Below, piece after piece: positions 48,601 to 61,548 of a stretch of DNA of 64,000 nt. The position numbers and the translations under genes were made by a program. The notes beneath the pieces are model-generated. The model was given only the letters and a program-made list of their open reading frames with translations. It did not search any database and was not told where the DNA came from. Positions within the stretch are counted from its first letter, which is position 1, and the number at the start of each line of letters is the position of its first letter. Source of the DNA: Hofstenia miamia (lineage: Eukaryota; Xenacoelomorpha; Acoela); contig SCFE01000103.1 of assembly GCA_004352715.1 (NCBI GenBank), forward strand, positions 1,672,522 to 1,736,521. Direction: 5' to 3'.

Positions 48601-48672
48601 CTGCCCCACACTTATCTCTCTGTAGTTGAATATTCGCTTATGTTGTCTTAGCATATTTCTTAGCAGTTGCAT
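45559..48672 (-). pseudogene. pol: RT, RNase H and integrase of copy B
   Basis: A single reading frame with only three in-frame stops and no frameshift. RT (48672-48000) has KYQLCIDF, YPLPRIEDMLYE, TLDLCKAYWQV and an intact YIDD box at 48087-48098. RNase H (about 47300-47650) has LDCDASKVTIGAMLG. Integrase (45900-46950) has the CTTC zinc pair, Asp in HIDLEQLS, Asp in SDKGPQFES, Glu in NGAVERLNRT and a GPHTIT tail; the acidic end contains EEEFEEEF and the PEIWDIDIITAF stretch. Stops: TAG after THRM (about 48114), TGA after EWIL (about 46582) and TGA after SAVRQQ (about 46143); the last two replace CGA of copy E. Best preserved pol of the window. Confidence 0.88.
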
Positions 48673-49246
48673 CTCCTCTTCATTCAGGTGCTGGTAGTTC
48701 TCATTCTCGATGTCTGGGATCTTGTATTCGTCATCAGTTGCTTTTGTCCCAATGCCCTTGAATCAGCCCCTGGGAGTATTCGTGACTAGGATGGTGTTCG
48801 TCTACTCGCCCTTGCGTCAGCAATGTGGAGTACTTTGCACTTCCACTTGTAAGTCCTCGAATCAACTGTACAAGTTGTTGGCTCCATCTTCGTCCTCCAA
48901 TGCTTTCCAAATCAATCTAATGTTTGATTTCACGTATTTTCCAAATATCCTGATGTGTGATTTCTTTAAGTTTACATTCCGATTTGTTGGGTTGAGAATT
49001 AGAATTTTACCCTTTCCACTTTTTACTGCACATATACTTGACGGCATTGACACCCTTTTTGTGTTTATTCCTTTATTCTCATAGATCATTACATCAGCTG
49101 TGATTGCTTCCTCTGTTAAGATCTCGTACATTTTCCATTGATGTGGCTGCAAATGTATGTCTTCCTGCAATTTGAACGTGATTGTTTGTCTCTGCTCTGT
49201 TCTTCTTCGATCTCGATCTCTTCCTCTTTGACTTTGATGGTTCTAT
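48673..49246 (-). pseudogene. pol: Protease-RT linker of copy B, cut by an LTR
   Basis: Base-for-base the same as 30611-31184, including the truncated frame against the LTR end. It carries DIHLQPHQWKMYEI and SMPSSICAV. Because the neighbouring RT (48112-48665) differs from copy E while this part does not, the boundary at 48666 marks a switch in identity. Confidence 0.7.
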
Positions 49247-50400
49247 TGTAACATCCTCCACCTGGCCTATTTGCACCGTGTATTATAGTGTATTATAGTA
49301 AATTGCGGGTGAGGATTTACTAAGTTATTGAATCGCCAAACTTTTCCTTTTTAGTTAACTAGTTAAGTTAATTGAATAATGATCATCACTGTTTAGGTGA
49401 CGGAGATGTGTGACGTTTCCTCTTCAGTTCTTCTGTGGGCTACTGCCCAAAGCCAATCTCCACAACACAGTTCCCCTCCTTCATGAACAATGACTGAATC
49501 CACTGCACCATCTCAGCTCAACTTGAAATAATTATGTGTACCTTACTTTAGCTCAGTATGTGCACTCAATTCAAGTTGTAACTGACTTAAACTCAATTTT
49601 GTAAAGTGTTTGTTGATTTGATTAAGTAAAGCAACCGGGCATTGATACTAACTGCATTGAAATAGTATTAAGGTAGCCATTACTGTAAAATTATTGGCTT
49701 TGTAATTTAATTAATAAGACTGCAGTTTCCTATACTTACATTTAATAACAATACATGTAAAGTCATTTATTCGGTCGATTATAGTCAAGTCTCCTACTAT
49801 TAAGAATATGTATATTCCTAGGTCTCGACTATCCAATTGTTTCAAGCATTGATTATTTCGTACATGTAGAGATCGATAGTCAGACTAGGCAAAAATCGAA
49901 AAAATCCTAACCGTAACATAAGTGCTGTTTTGTGACTGGCACAAAGACCTTTCGAATCAATTCTGTGATGGGATCCAGCCACTACTCGACACAACTTGCC
50001 TAGCTGAACATTTTATTAAATAATCAAACCAGATAAATGTAGAATGAATATAAAATAAACTCTGAAGAATTTATTGTTCATCAAATTTCTAATTAAATTC
50101 AAAGCTATTTATTTAAAAATTCTAAAGTACCTGCTGATTTTGAATTTCAAATAATTCTTCTGCCAATATGGCTGTTCATACGTAAGCATAATTTCGCTCA
50201 TTGCAATTTGTCAAATGTTACTTGATTGGCTAACAAGTTTCTCTTAATTTGAGCAATATTGTAGCTTAGTTGCATCTTACAAAATGAATAGAATAATTAA
50301 CTAAATTTTACAATCATATTTTTGATTATATTTAATCACTATAATCATTTGATGTTAATCCTTTGTTTGTTGCAGCTATTATTTTTGGGATGATGCTACA
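49247..50400 (-). mobile_element. LTR, second copy of 31185-32338
   Basis: TGTAACATCC...GATGCTACA, 1,154 bp, identical as far as I can compare to the LTR at 31185-32338 (offset 18,062). Confidence 0.85.
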
Positions 50401-53400
50401 CGCCCTCCTCAGCTTGTGTTATGGACAGCACTGGTAGCTCCCCATGTACGAGAGTATCTGCCTTTTTAACTAATGACTCCGCCGCAGGGTCTTCCCATGT
50501 AATTGTAGCGTACTCGGACTGCTTGGACATCTTTAGCACTGCTTCGCGTTTGGTGGTGACAGTGTTTGCATATTTTAGGAATCGAGTCTCTCTTATGTTC
50601 TCTGCTATAGGTGTCATCTCACAAAGTTCATTCATTTTCCGTGAAAAGATTTCATAGTATTTTTCGTACAAGCGAATGCCTTTCATTGCTATTAAGAGTG
50701 TCATTTGTGCGTCGGCTTTGCATGTGTGAGCCAGGTCTGCTCTCATTTGTGTATTTGGGTCGTAAACTGCAGGTGTTCGCTACATCTTTATAGAAGAAGC
50801 TGATGTTATCCAATACCTCTTGTTCCGATATCTCGCCAGGATCATTTTTTCCAATGCGCATCATGGTGACAATCTCCACTCTTTTCGTTACATCATAGTA
50901 GCGATTCTTTTGTTCCCACATATCGGTCCACATGATGTCATTAACTCCCAAGAACAACATTACTGCTCGCAGCTGACGTTTTTCTATTTCATCTCTTAAT
51001 TCTTGGAGTTGAATGTGAATTGCTCTTCCCCTCATGTATAGCTGATCTGGGGTGATGGTTCCCTCTATGTAGATGCGTTCTTTGTTGTCATTATCTAGCA
51101 ATATCTTCTTTGTTTTCTTGTAGTCCTCTCGCTCTGTCATCTCTATCACTTTATGTTGCGTGTTCACATATGATTTGTATTCATGTAGAAATGATATTGC
51201 CGGTTTCACCTCTTTCGGGAGTCGCCATCTAGGCAGTACCATAGGTATCGCAATCGTTTTAGGCGGCGTACATAGTAAGATCTTCATATTGATTAGTCAT
51301 TCCATTTCCTCATACGTGCCCATTGTATTAGATGCTGTTGCTAATCCGATGGTGGCGGGGTAATTCATTCTTGCTTCTGGGATTGTCTCCCAAAATGATT
51401 GTGTGAGTCCCCGTTTGCTTAATTTAATTCGTATGTGTTCCTGGATATCGATTCTAGAGGTGATGCATTCGACGTCGACCCCGATCTGATTGAATGGCTT
51501 CATTAGCTCTTCCAATTCTGTGCGCATGAATGCTTCCGTAAACATTAATTTCATTGTTGCTACCATTTGCTGTTCTCGTATCCTTTGGTAGTTTCTTTCT
51601 GCTATTTTTTTTCTTTTCTTTTGTTACTTTTATCTCTACCAGAAATCGCTCATCATCAATGTCAATCCATTCGATCATACTGTCTTGACTCACATCTCCC
51701 CATTTTTCAATGTTTATCCTGTCGATCACTGTTTGTGTTTTCAGAGATTGTGACGAGGTTAATAGTTGTTCCTCTTTTGTTATCTCTAGTTGTGATTTCG
51801 TCACCATTTCACAAATTTCTACGGGCGTTGTTATTCCACCTTTCTTTAGCATTTCAGCTCTTTTTATTATTTTAGTGAATGTGCGCAGGCTGTTTCTGAT
51901 GTATCATCTCATACTCTCATCTGTTACCTGTTGCACATTCTTTTGTTTTATTGATTGTCATACATCCTCGGTATTTATCAATTTGCGTTTAATTATCTTT
52001 TTCATGGTCAACCAAGGTTGCTTTGCAGCTGTTTCAGTTTTGTCTCCGATGTTGCACCCCACATGTATTTTCGCATGGGCTCTTCAAATATCTGTATTTC
52101 ACTCAGGCATATTCCTGTGAGGTTCGCAAGTTCTACTATTGACATTCTTCCCATTGGGTGATAACGTGATTTCGAACTTTTTAGCCTTCGTGAGCTTTAT
52201 TCTTTGGCTCCTTGTTATGGGCTGTCTGAGATCCTTATCTTTTGTTAGCAATATTGCTAAAAGCCACACGGATGTCCGGTATCTGATCTCTAGTGCATTC
52301 TTCTCCTCCAAAATAAGTTTATGAAAATCCTTCTTTGTGTTAAGTTCGTATGCTCGATTGATCTCTGCCAATACCATCTCCACTGTCTTGTGGTATTTAC
52401 GTGCTGGTGCCTCTATTTTAATTTCAGGCCATGATTCATCTATCTTCTTTTGCAACTTCATGTTAGCCCATACGTTTTGAATCTCTTTTAGGTGTTCTTG
52501 GCGTTGTGTCATGCTGCACTTGATGAACAGTGTCATGGCTTTTTCTAATCCTTTGCTTCCCAGTAGCATTTCTACTGTTTTCATTTGTTTGAACAGGTCT
52601 ATTGCTATGCTATGGTCTATCATGATTCCACATATCTGCGCCCAGTAATCAATTTGTAAATTGAAATGGATCAGCTTGGAGATTGTGAATTCTTTCTTCT
52701 CCCATGGGAAGAAGCCTTCTGTCCGTAGTACCATATCTTTTAGATATTTCGGTAATTCCTCCAAGTTTTCTCTCATTACTATAATAACTATTCTTATCTG
52801 TTGTACTCTCGCAATCCATACTGTTTGGTCGATCTGTTTTTGTAAATGTTTGTTGTATTCTTTTTCTCTTAACACATGTATGATTGTTAAGTTTTCTTCG
52901 TCTAAGTTTATCTCNAGTGCTTGCGCCGTTTCCAATGTGAAATCTTTGTTAAATGTCATGTGGATCGTGCTTCTCATATATGGCCTATTGATTGTTTCAT
53001 TTAGTTCTTGTGGGTAGCTGATTAATATGTTAACTTTTGGCTGATTGTCTGCATCTAATAGAATTGGCAGGATGCTTCCTTCCATTTTGGCAGTTTTCCT
53101 GATTAACGTTTTTGTTTCTGGAGACAATTTCTCGAACGCATTGTGCCGCATTTTTGTGGTTGCCATGAAATAGGGGTGCAACGTTTCCCCGTCGATTTTA
53201 GACATTCGCTTTTCTCTCTCTCTAGATCTTACTGTACGCTCTGATGTTGTTTCTGAGGAGGCGTCTAATTGCCTCATCCGTAAAGGTAGTCTGCTGGTGC
53301 TTGGTTCACAGTACATAGGCTGTGAACTTGTGCCACTGGTGTCAACTGATTTGCCCTTGAATCGGCTATAGGTTACGACCACCTGTACTTGACCAGCCGT

Positions 53401-53469
53401 GGTTCTGGTGGAGATACCTTCAGGCTTGAATCACTTCCACCACTCACACCTTCCCCTGGAACTCTGGTT
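50396..53469 (-). pseudogene. ORF3 of copy F, second copy
   Basis: Same reading frames and lesions as 32334-35345: 50396-50746, 50652-51287, 51297-51566 and 51454-51852 translate identically. It differs after 52900, where an N at 52914 stands in place of the 34840 junction and the IHMTFNKDFTLETAQA block is present. From there to the gap at 53470 scattered substitutions distinguish the two (for example RMSKIDGE here, QMSKIDGE there). Confidence 0.75.
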
Positions 53470-54469
53470 NNNNNNNNNNNNNNNNNNNNNNNNNNNNNNN
53501 NNNNNNNNNNNNNNNNNNNNNNNNNNNNNNNNNNNNNNNNNNNNNNNNNNNNNNNNNNNNNNNNNNNNNNNNNNNNNNNNNNNNNNNNNNNNNNNNNNNN
53601 NNNNNNNNNNNNNNNNNNNNNNNNNNNNNNNNNNNNNNNNNNNNNNNNNNNNNNNNNNNNNNNNNNNNNNNNNNNNNNNNNNNNNNNNNNNNNNNNNNNN
53701 NNNNNNNNNNNNNNNNNNNNNNNNNNNNNNNNNNNNNNNNNNNNNNNNNNNNNNNNNNNNNNNNNNNNNNNNNNNNNNNNNNNNNNNNNNNNNNNNNNNN
53801 NNNNNNNNNNNNNNNNNNNNNNNNNNNNNNNNNNNNNNNNNNNNNNNNNNNNNNNNNNNNNNNNNNNNNNNNNNNNNNNNNNNNNNNNNNNNNNNNNNNN
53901 NNNNNNNNNNNNNNNNNNNNNNNNNNNNNNNNNNNNNNNNNNNNNNNNNNNNNNNNNNNNNNNNNNNNNNNNNNNNNNNNNNNNNNNNNNNNNNNNNNNN
54001 NNNNNNNNNNNNNNNNNNNNNNNNNNNNNNNNNNNNNNNNNNNNNNNNNNNNNNNNNNNNNNNNNNNNNNNNNNNNNNNNNNNNNNNNNNNNNNNNNNNN
54101 NNNNNNNNNNNNNNNNNNNNNNNNNNNNNNNNNNNNNNNNNNNNNNNNNNNNNNNNNNNNNNNNNNNNNNNNNNNNNNNNNNNNNNNNNNNNNNNNNNNN
54201 NNNNNNNNNNNNNNNNNNNNNNNNNNNNNNNNNNNNNNNNNNNNNNNNNNNNNNNNNNNNNNNNNNNNNNNNNNNNNNNNNNNNNNNNNNNNNNNNNNNN
54301 NNNNNNNNNNNNNNNNNNNNNNNNNNNNNNNNNNNNNNNNNNNNNNNNNNNNNNNNNNNNNNNNNNNNNNNNNNNNNNNNNNNNNNNNNNNNNNNNNNNN
54401 NNNNNNNNNNNNNNNNNNNNNNNNNNNNNNNNNNNNNNNNNNNNNNNNNNNNNNNNNNNNNNNNNNNNN
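53470..54469. other. Assembly gap, 1,000 N
   Basis: Exactly 1,000 N, beginning at the same sequence as the gap at 35346. Confidence 0.98.
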
Positions 54470-56186
54470 AACGTAAGATACATGTGAATTTACATTAAGT
54501 CCCTAATACGTTGTGGCATGCCTGTGAACGATGCGAGCGCGTCCTAGTCAATAGATGCGTAGTCCCATGGACTTAAGTTTCTGGGTAAATTATTGGGCAT
54601 CATTTTCGTCATTCATATTGCTTTTATTACTATACTAGATAGACTATAGAGAGAATAGGTTTGGATCTATAAAATGGCATTTAAATCCTTTTTATGAAAA
54701 ATTATTTTGCTTTGGGACGGCAGAGTTGAAGAACATAACTAATCATTGTATAATGTTCAGTAAATTTTTATCGCGCACTAGTTGTAACAAAACTTCTATT
54801 ATTCAAGAGGGTTTGAATTAGGAGAATCTAGAGTAGAAGCTGTGGATAGAGCCGGTTCTTATATTGATGAAATTTATTATTTCTTATTAAAAAATTAGTG
54901 CTAATTGTATTTGTTTTGAAGTAAATATAATATGAATACTACATTCAAACACTGCTATTCAAGGTGCACTTAAATATAATGATTGACTTTTTTGTTTAAT
55001 ATTTTCAATGAGAAATAGATTTCAAAATTTCTGAAGGTATATTGTACACGGAATACTATCCTTTTCTTTGCAATGTTTTTCTAACTAGCCTTGAAACAAA
55101 AGATTTATTTTTAGGCTTAAAATCGAACCAACCCCACCCACCCTGCCTAACTGATACCGCCTCCCGGGAATTTGATCAGATACCAATGTATCACCAACAA
55201 TAATTACATTTTCTAAATTAATACCACTAAAAAAATTTTTATTTTTATAATAAACGATATATGGTTTTAGTTGCTATATAATTACGTTATAATATAGAAA
55301 TAGCAATAGTATGTTATCGAATACTACATGCTCCATATATTTCTTGATAAATTTGTCTATTGACTAGGAAAAAAACATTGTTGATAATTCAATTTATTGC
55401 CATAAAATATTTTTTTTAAAGAATTTTATAAAGCAGATTCAATATGATGCTAATCTGTAATCTTTGGTATATTGAACTGTTTTTGGTATATACTCAGTTT
55501 TTAGAGCATATTTCAGTCCATATTTTATACTGCTGTATAACACATTATAGCCTATAGGAAAACTGAAGCTGCTATAATAGTTGATGGTAAGCAGTGCCCT
55601 ATTGTCCAAAATTGTGAGATGCATCTATGACGCTACACTAGGATGTTACATATATGTACCTGTCAAAGTTGGGAGAGGGATACACTGTGTGTATTGGTAT
55701 TGCAGAAAACATATTCTGCTGTAGAATTTTTTATCATTGAAAGCCTAGAGTGATATACATATACATATATCCAATAAAAGCATGGCAATGTTTAGCTTTA
55801 TGGCCGTTGCCAATGATGTTATAGGCGTCATTCATGATGTTAAGAATGAGTCAGGGGAAACAACTATCCCAGATGACAAGGCAACAATGAAAGGGAAGCA
55901 GTCGCAAGGCGAAACTGAAACCACCCTAACATACACAAAGCTTAACAATTACTGTCTTCTACTATACTGTTGAAAAGCAGATATATACACTCTTATAAAA
56001 TTAGGCTATCTGTAGATATATAGTTAAAACCTCTTGCCAATGATGTTTGTAGGCTTCATTCATGATATTAAAAATGAGTCTGGGGAAACAACTATCCCAG
56101 CTGACAAGGAAAAGCTTAAGAATTTCATGCACATACTATAATATTAAGTAATTTTAGAACTCAGTACCTCCAAAAGGTGACCTTAT
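54470..56186. other. AT-rich spacer with one short direct repeat
   Basis: No retroelement signature and no supported gene. Small open frames (55439-55624 minus, 55782-55973 plus) show no known domain. An imperfect direct repeat is noted separately. Confidence 0.45.
55811..56110 (+). repeat. Imperfect direct repeat, units about 75 bp
   Basis: 55815-55888 and 56035-56107 share GCCAATGATGTT, TTCATTCATGAT, AATGAGTC and GGGGAAACAACTATCCCAG with a few mismatches and one indel. The first unit lies in an open frame (ANDVIGVIHDVKNESGETTI), the second does not. Origin unknown; possibly a duplicated exon or a short repeat family. Confidence 0.6.
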
Positions 56187-58858
56187 TTATTGAATACCTT
56201 CAGTCATCTCACCACAAACCACAATTGTAAGATCATGGGAAAAAGCTTCGCAAAGACTCTTACCAATTTCTAAGCAAGCCTGTGCATTCAGAGTTGGTCC
56301 CTCAAAAGCCACATTTCCTTGCCATTCGCGCTCAAAATATGATCGCAACTCCACATTTTCCTGACTGTTGTACTGACCAGGAAATCCAGTAACATAGGCA
56401 TAAAGCGCCCAAGGTCTGCGATGTACAGGCGCCGTGAAATTAGCTCCATTACCACTGTTGTGTTAATTGAGTCTTCGTCTAATATTGCAAGTTTGTCCAA
56501 TGTATGTCAAATATGGATCCTTTACACTAACAAGAAGATAACAATAACCTGCAAGTTGCTTCGGTAATTCTCTATGAAATGGATTGAAAACATGATGATG
56601 CTGATGTACAATAGCTTGAAAATTTGTTCTGTCATCCAACAAAGGTCTTGCAATTTTTTCCATGACTTCATCAATATATTTGTCCCATTGTGTTGTCTTA
56701 GAGGCAAGGATACGGACAGTTGACATTGTATCATTGATTGAACCAACAAATGTAATGCAATTGAGATTTCGCACTCGAGACAATATAACCAAAAGTTGTT
56801 CCTTAAGCCACAGTTTATACTTGCTTTCAGCTGGTGAAAATTGTGTTGCAAGTCTCTGCACAGTGTCGCCCAATACTTTATGAATCGTTGCCGCAACAAA
56901 ATGTTTCAGAGGATATTGGAGTCGTCGCCCAAGAGCCTTACTTGTGATGTTTTGAGATCTAGTCAAAATCTTTCTTAGAACAACAATAGGACAATGTTCC
57001 AATTCATTTTCAGTCACAATACGTGTGCCAGGAGGAGCGAATTTAACACATAGTTTGTTCAATGTTGTTAAAATCAATGACAACACACAATTGTCCTTGG
57101 GAAAAGCCTTTGCTAACATCATTGTATGTATCTCTCATTACAGCACCTTTGTGAATTAAAAGCTTGTATTGCTCTAGTACATGCTTACTTAAAAGTCGTG
57201 TTTGATTTTCTGTCGCATTATGCCAGCTTGTACCACCATTCACACTTACCTCATCAATTGAAACTGCCATGAAATACTCAAAGTCTCTTAGGTTTGAAAC
57301 TGCATCAGATTGGTACTTGTCAACTGCTTCTTTCTCAGCAGATTTTTTTCCAAAAACTCTCAAAAAATTTTCTACACTCAGATCGGTCCAGGAGTCCACA
57401 AAATTACAATTGTTAGTCAAAATCTCACAAATCTGCGCAATTTCATTATCTAATAATTTAGTTTTTCTCAAAAATTCAATGCATCTTTGCAATAAGGGAT
57501 CAGCAGCACTTCTAACATAAAGTTGGAGTTTGTAAACATTGAAATTTGTGATTAAAAGTGGGCTTATCCATATAGGTTGACCAGCAACTGGTGGCAATTG
57601 CTTGTGATCCCCAGAAGCCAAAACTAGCAAACCACCCCAAGGCGATTTGTTGCCCTTAATATGCTGAAGAACAATGTTGATGGTTTCATAAAGAGCATAA
57701 TCTACAAGCCCAATCTCCTCAATAGCTATTACTTCAAGTCTTTGCAGAAAAGCCAATTTCAATGGATCAGACAAAAGACGATTAATTGTGTTAGATGCGA
57801 TTGCACTAACTGACAGTGATTGAGACTTCTCTAAAATAGGCAAAGGAAAAAGCAAGTGCAAATGCTTACCACCAAATTCAATTGGCGTTCACTCGCAACC
57901 CCTGTAAAAATTACATTTAGGCCTTGTGAAACAGCATATGCGACGGCTGTTTTTAAGCAATGCGTTTTCCCAGTACCTGGTGCTCCGCATAGCAATTTAC
58001 TGAAAACAAATGAATGCTGACCAGATCTAAATTTGTCAATGGCTTCTACGAACATTTCCAATGCTTTACATTGCTCCTTGAAAGAATCCATGCTCTGATT
58101 GTGAATACGATTGATTTGCGGCACCCAATTGTGTTCAGAACCAGTCATTAAATCATCTTTACATGGCAAACCATGTATCTCATCTTTTGAAACTAACACA
58201 TCTATCAAAGTTTCTCTACAAACATTTAAGACATCTTGCAGTTTTTCATTTGCCTCATATTGAACATTTCTTAAGAGAACTGTTGGTGTTTCATTAAAAA
58301 TAAGTTCTTGCTCAATGATAACACTGTTAAATAAATTAAAGGCAGATTTTAAATAACGATCAAAGCTCTTAGTTCCACCAGGAATATATTTCAATTGTTC
58401 TAATATATATCGCTTTGTCAATGCATATACATCAGTAAAATTTGCTTGACGGAAAGCATTAATTAGAGTACCAGACTGAAAAAGATCGATTTCAGATACA
58501 TACTTACCCATTGAGAGAAGAATATGAATAAGAAAACGAGAGGTATTGAGAGGAGTGACTTGAGAAAACACAGGAACAGCTAAGTCTTTGCCTTTGTCCA
58601 CAAAACGAGTGAGAATTGCATTTTGAACTAGACAATTTATAACATCGTTTAACAAATGCAGTCTCAAAATTTCCCTATCGCGATCAGTGCAAGGAACAGA
58701 GAGAAATTCTTTTACTCTGCCAATAGCGCCTTCCCTAATGCGAATTTGCCCCCCTTCTCCATCAATAAAATGATTCTCAGAAAAGGTTGCTGAAATCTTT
58801 TCTTCATAGAAATTAGTTAAAACTCCTTGTACCCTTCGATTGTATAGCTGCTTCCTAC
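56187..58858 (-). pseudogene. PIF1-like helicase fused to a GIY-YIG nuclease (decayed)
   Basis: Minus-strand frames give one long protein in two parts. An N-terminal region without known domain (58858-58050) precedes an SF1/PIF1-type helicase: Walker A GAPGTGKTHC (about 57970-57990), GGKH-HLLFPLPI, Walker B-like VIAIEEIGLV, LASGDHKQLPPVAG (motif III), GFSQGQLCVVID, and a motif V-like TIHKVLGDT. The C-terminus (about 56530-56187) is GIY-YIG-like: GYCYLLVSVKD, YIGQTCNIRRRLN and, after a TAA at 56463 where Gln is expected, HNSGNGA and GFPGQ with a later Glu-rich stretch. Frameshifts lie near 57865 and 57050. The upstream limit is a possible 3' splice site (TTTTTTAG) at about 58858, so earlier exons may exist. 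A large helicase of this kind suggests a DNA transposon or viral remnant; assignment open. Confidence 0.75.
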
Positions 58859-59121
58859 TAAAAAACGAAAAATATACCTCTCACCCAGATTGCCCTCCGT
58901 TCAGAACTCTAAATATAGAAATTTCTAAGAAAAAGAAAATCTAAGAAATTTCCAAAAAACTTTTCAAGATTTTCCACTTCTGATTTACTTGGAAGACGGC
59001 ATAAAAGGTTTATGAATGGCTGTTGAGAAAGGATTAATAATAAGTCTAATATAAGAAATATTACCATTGTGTTTGTTTTTATGGTGATATTTGATTATAT
59101 TTTATTGCAAGACTATCATTG

Positions 59122-59157
<36 letters not shown>

Positions 59158-60176
59158 TATANNNNNNNNNNNNNNNNNNNNNNNNNNNNNNNNNNNNNNN
59201 NNNNNNNNNNNNNNNNNNNNNNNNNNNNNNNNNNNNNNNNNNNNNNNNNNNNNNNNNNNNNNNNNNNNNNNNNNTATATATATATATATATATATGTACA
59301 TATATATGAAATGCCTATATAGTAAGTATTGTTATTTCTTCATTTCATTTAAAATAATATATCGAAAAATCGAAGGTTTACCGAGAGCAGCGATGGCAGG
59401 CTTTGAGTAACTGGGGATGTTATCACTATAAGGTATTTCTAAGGAGACTTTTTATAAATGTCTTATAGAATTGAGACAATAAAAATCTAATGTGAGGCAA
59501 TACAGTAGCAGTGCATCAATATATTTAAGAAGATTAAGTACTTTTATTTTTAAGTTTTCTTAGCTTTGATTTTGCAGGAGTTCGAAAATTAGAAAGAAAA
59601 TCTTCATTTTGGGCAGCAAACAAGGACATATGTAATATAGTAGGTCCTAATCAGCAGTGAATGTTTAGAAAGTCCAGCACTACTCACCTATAGTTTGGTG
59701 TATTGTAAAACCCTCATGATTTGATGCTTTGATAAAAGTAACCAAATTTGTAGGTGTCATAAGACGTTAAGTAAATGCAATTTTTTTGCAAAACACATTA
59801 TTTCCACGAAATCAATGATGACCTATTTGTGAAATTTCAATTATAAATATTAAATTAATATAAATAAAAATATTTTACTCTTTAATTAATACGAAATTTT
59901 TGCTAAATGTTTAAATTGCATTTAATTCATGAATTTTTGTTAATTTACCAACTTATGACATTAAAGAGACGGATTAATTTAATATTTTTCAAATTTGAAA
60001 CGAAAACGGTAATTATCCATGAGAATATATTAAAATTTATTCAGTGCTTTCAAAGAATATATTTTAGAGATTTATCATTTCATTTGCAAAAATTGTTCAG
60101 TTTTAATACAAACGTTTTTGGGTTTTGTATTTTCATAAATTTTTAAGCACATATGTTTATATCACTTAAATAATTT
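58859..60176. other. AT-rich spacer with TA repeats and a short gap
   Basis: No gene supported. (TA)n tracts at about 59126-59161 and 59275-59306 flank 113 N (59162-59274); the flanks are near mirror images (ATATGTACATATA on both sides), so the gap is probably a collapsed microsatellite. 59907-60146 is an open frame in AT-rich sequence without recognisable features. Confidence 0.5.
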
Positions 60177-61548
60177 TGTAACATCCTCCACCTAGCTTAT
60201 TGCGCCGTGTCTAGTTACTGATAATGAGTACTCGGTAAATTGCGGGTGAGGAGTTACCAAGTTGTTGAACCATCAAACCTTTCTCTTTTATTAACTAGTT
60301 ACGTTAATTAAATAATCGAGCATTAACCATCACTGTTTAGGTGACAGAGCCGTATGACGTTTCCTCTCTAGTTCTTCCATGGGCCACTGCCCGAAGCTGA
60401 TCTCCACAAGACAGTTCCTCTCCTTCATAGACGATGATTGAGTCCACAGCACCACCTCAGCTCAACTAGAACTAATTATGTGTACCTTACATTAGCTCAG
60501 TGCGTGCACTCTAGTAAAGTTGTAACTGACTTAACCTCAATTTTGTAAAGTGTTTGTTGTTTTGATAAGGTAAAGCAACCGGGCATTGACACTAACTGCA
60601 TTTACATAATATTAAAATAGCCATTACCATAAAACTATCGGCTTAATAATTTAAATAATAAGATTGCAGTTTCCTACACTTACATTTAATAGTATTACAT
60701 GTAAAGTCATTTATCAGGTCAATTATAGTCGAGTCTCCTACATTTAGGAACATATATATATTCCTAAGGGTCGACTATCCAGTCGTTTCAAGCATTGATT
60801 ATTTCATATATGTATTGGTCGATAGTCAGACTAGGCAAGAATCGAAAAACTCCTAACCATAACATAAGTGCGGTTTCATGACTGGCACAAGGACCCTTTG
60901 AATCGATCCCGTGATGGAATCCAGCCACTACTCGNCAATTATAGTCGAGTCTCCTACATTTAAGAACATATATATATTCCTAAGGGTCGACTATCCAGTC
61001 GTTTCAAGCATTGATTATTTCATACATGTATTGATCAATAGTCAGACTAGGCAAGAATAAAAAAACTCCTAACCGTAACATAAGTGCGGTTTCATGACTG
61101 GCACAAGGACCCTTTGAATCAATCCCGTGATGGAATCCAGCCACTACTCGACACAACTTGCCTAGCTGCACATTTTATTAAATAATCAAACCAGATAAGA
61201 GTAGAATGAAAATAAAATAAACTCCGAAGAATTTATTGTTCATCAAATTTATGGTTAGTTCAAAGCTATTTATAAAAATTTTCCAAAAGTACCTGCTGAT
61301 TTTAAATTTCAAATGATTCGTCTGCCAATATGGCTGTTTCTACATAAGTGTAATTTCGCTCAATTTAATTTGTCAAATGTTACTTGATCGGCTAACAAGT
61401 TTTCTTAATTTGAACAATATTAAAGCTTAGTTGCATCTTACAAAAATAACTAAGATCATTAACTAAATTTTACAATCAATTCTAATTATTATTAATCCTT
61501 CAATGTTGTTACTTGCTTGCAGCTTAGTTGCTTTTGGATGATGCTACA
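60177..61548 (-). mobile_element. LTR of the B type, with an internal assembly duplication
   Basis: Starts TGTAACATCCTCCACC at 60177 and ends GATGATGCTACA at 61548. A single N at 60935 separates two nearly identical stretches (60719-60934 and 60936-61151), so the true length is about 1.15 kb. No internal element sequence follows on either side, so it behaves as a solo LTR. No clear target duplication was seen. Confidence 0.8.

Noticed and set aside
56187-58858. Helitron assignment for the helicase remnant
   Set aside because: The helicase is PIF1-like, but no HUH Rep domain, no CTRR-type 3' hairpin end and instead a GIY-YIG tail were found.
59126-59306. Long open frames across the (TA)n tracts and N gap
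   Set aside because: They are low-complexity translations of TA repeats and undefined bases.
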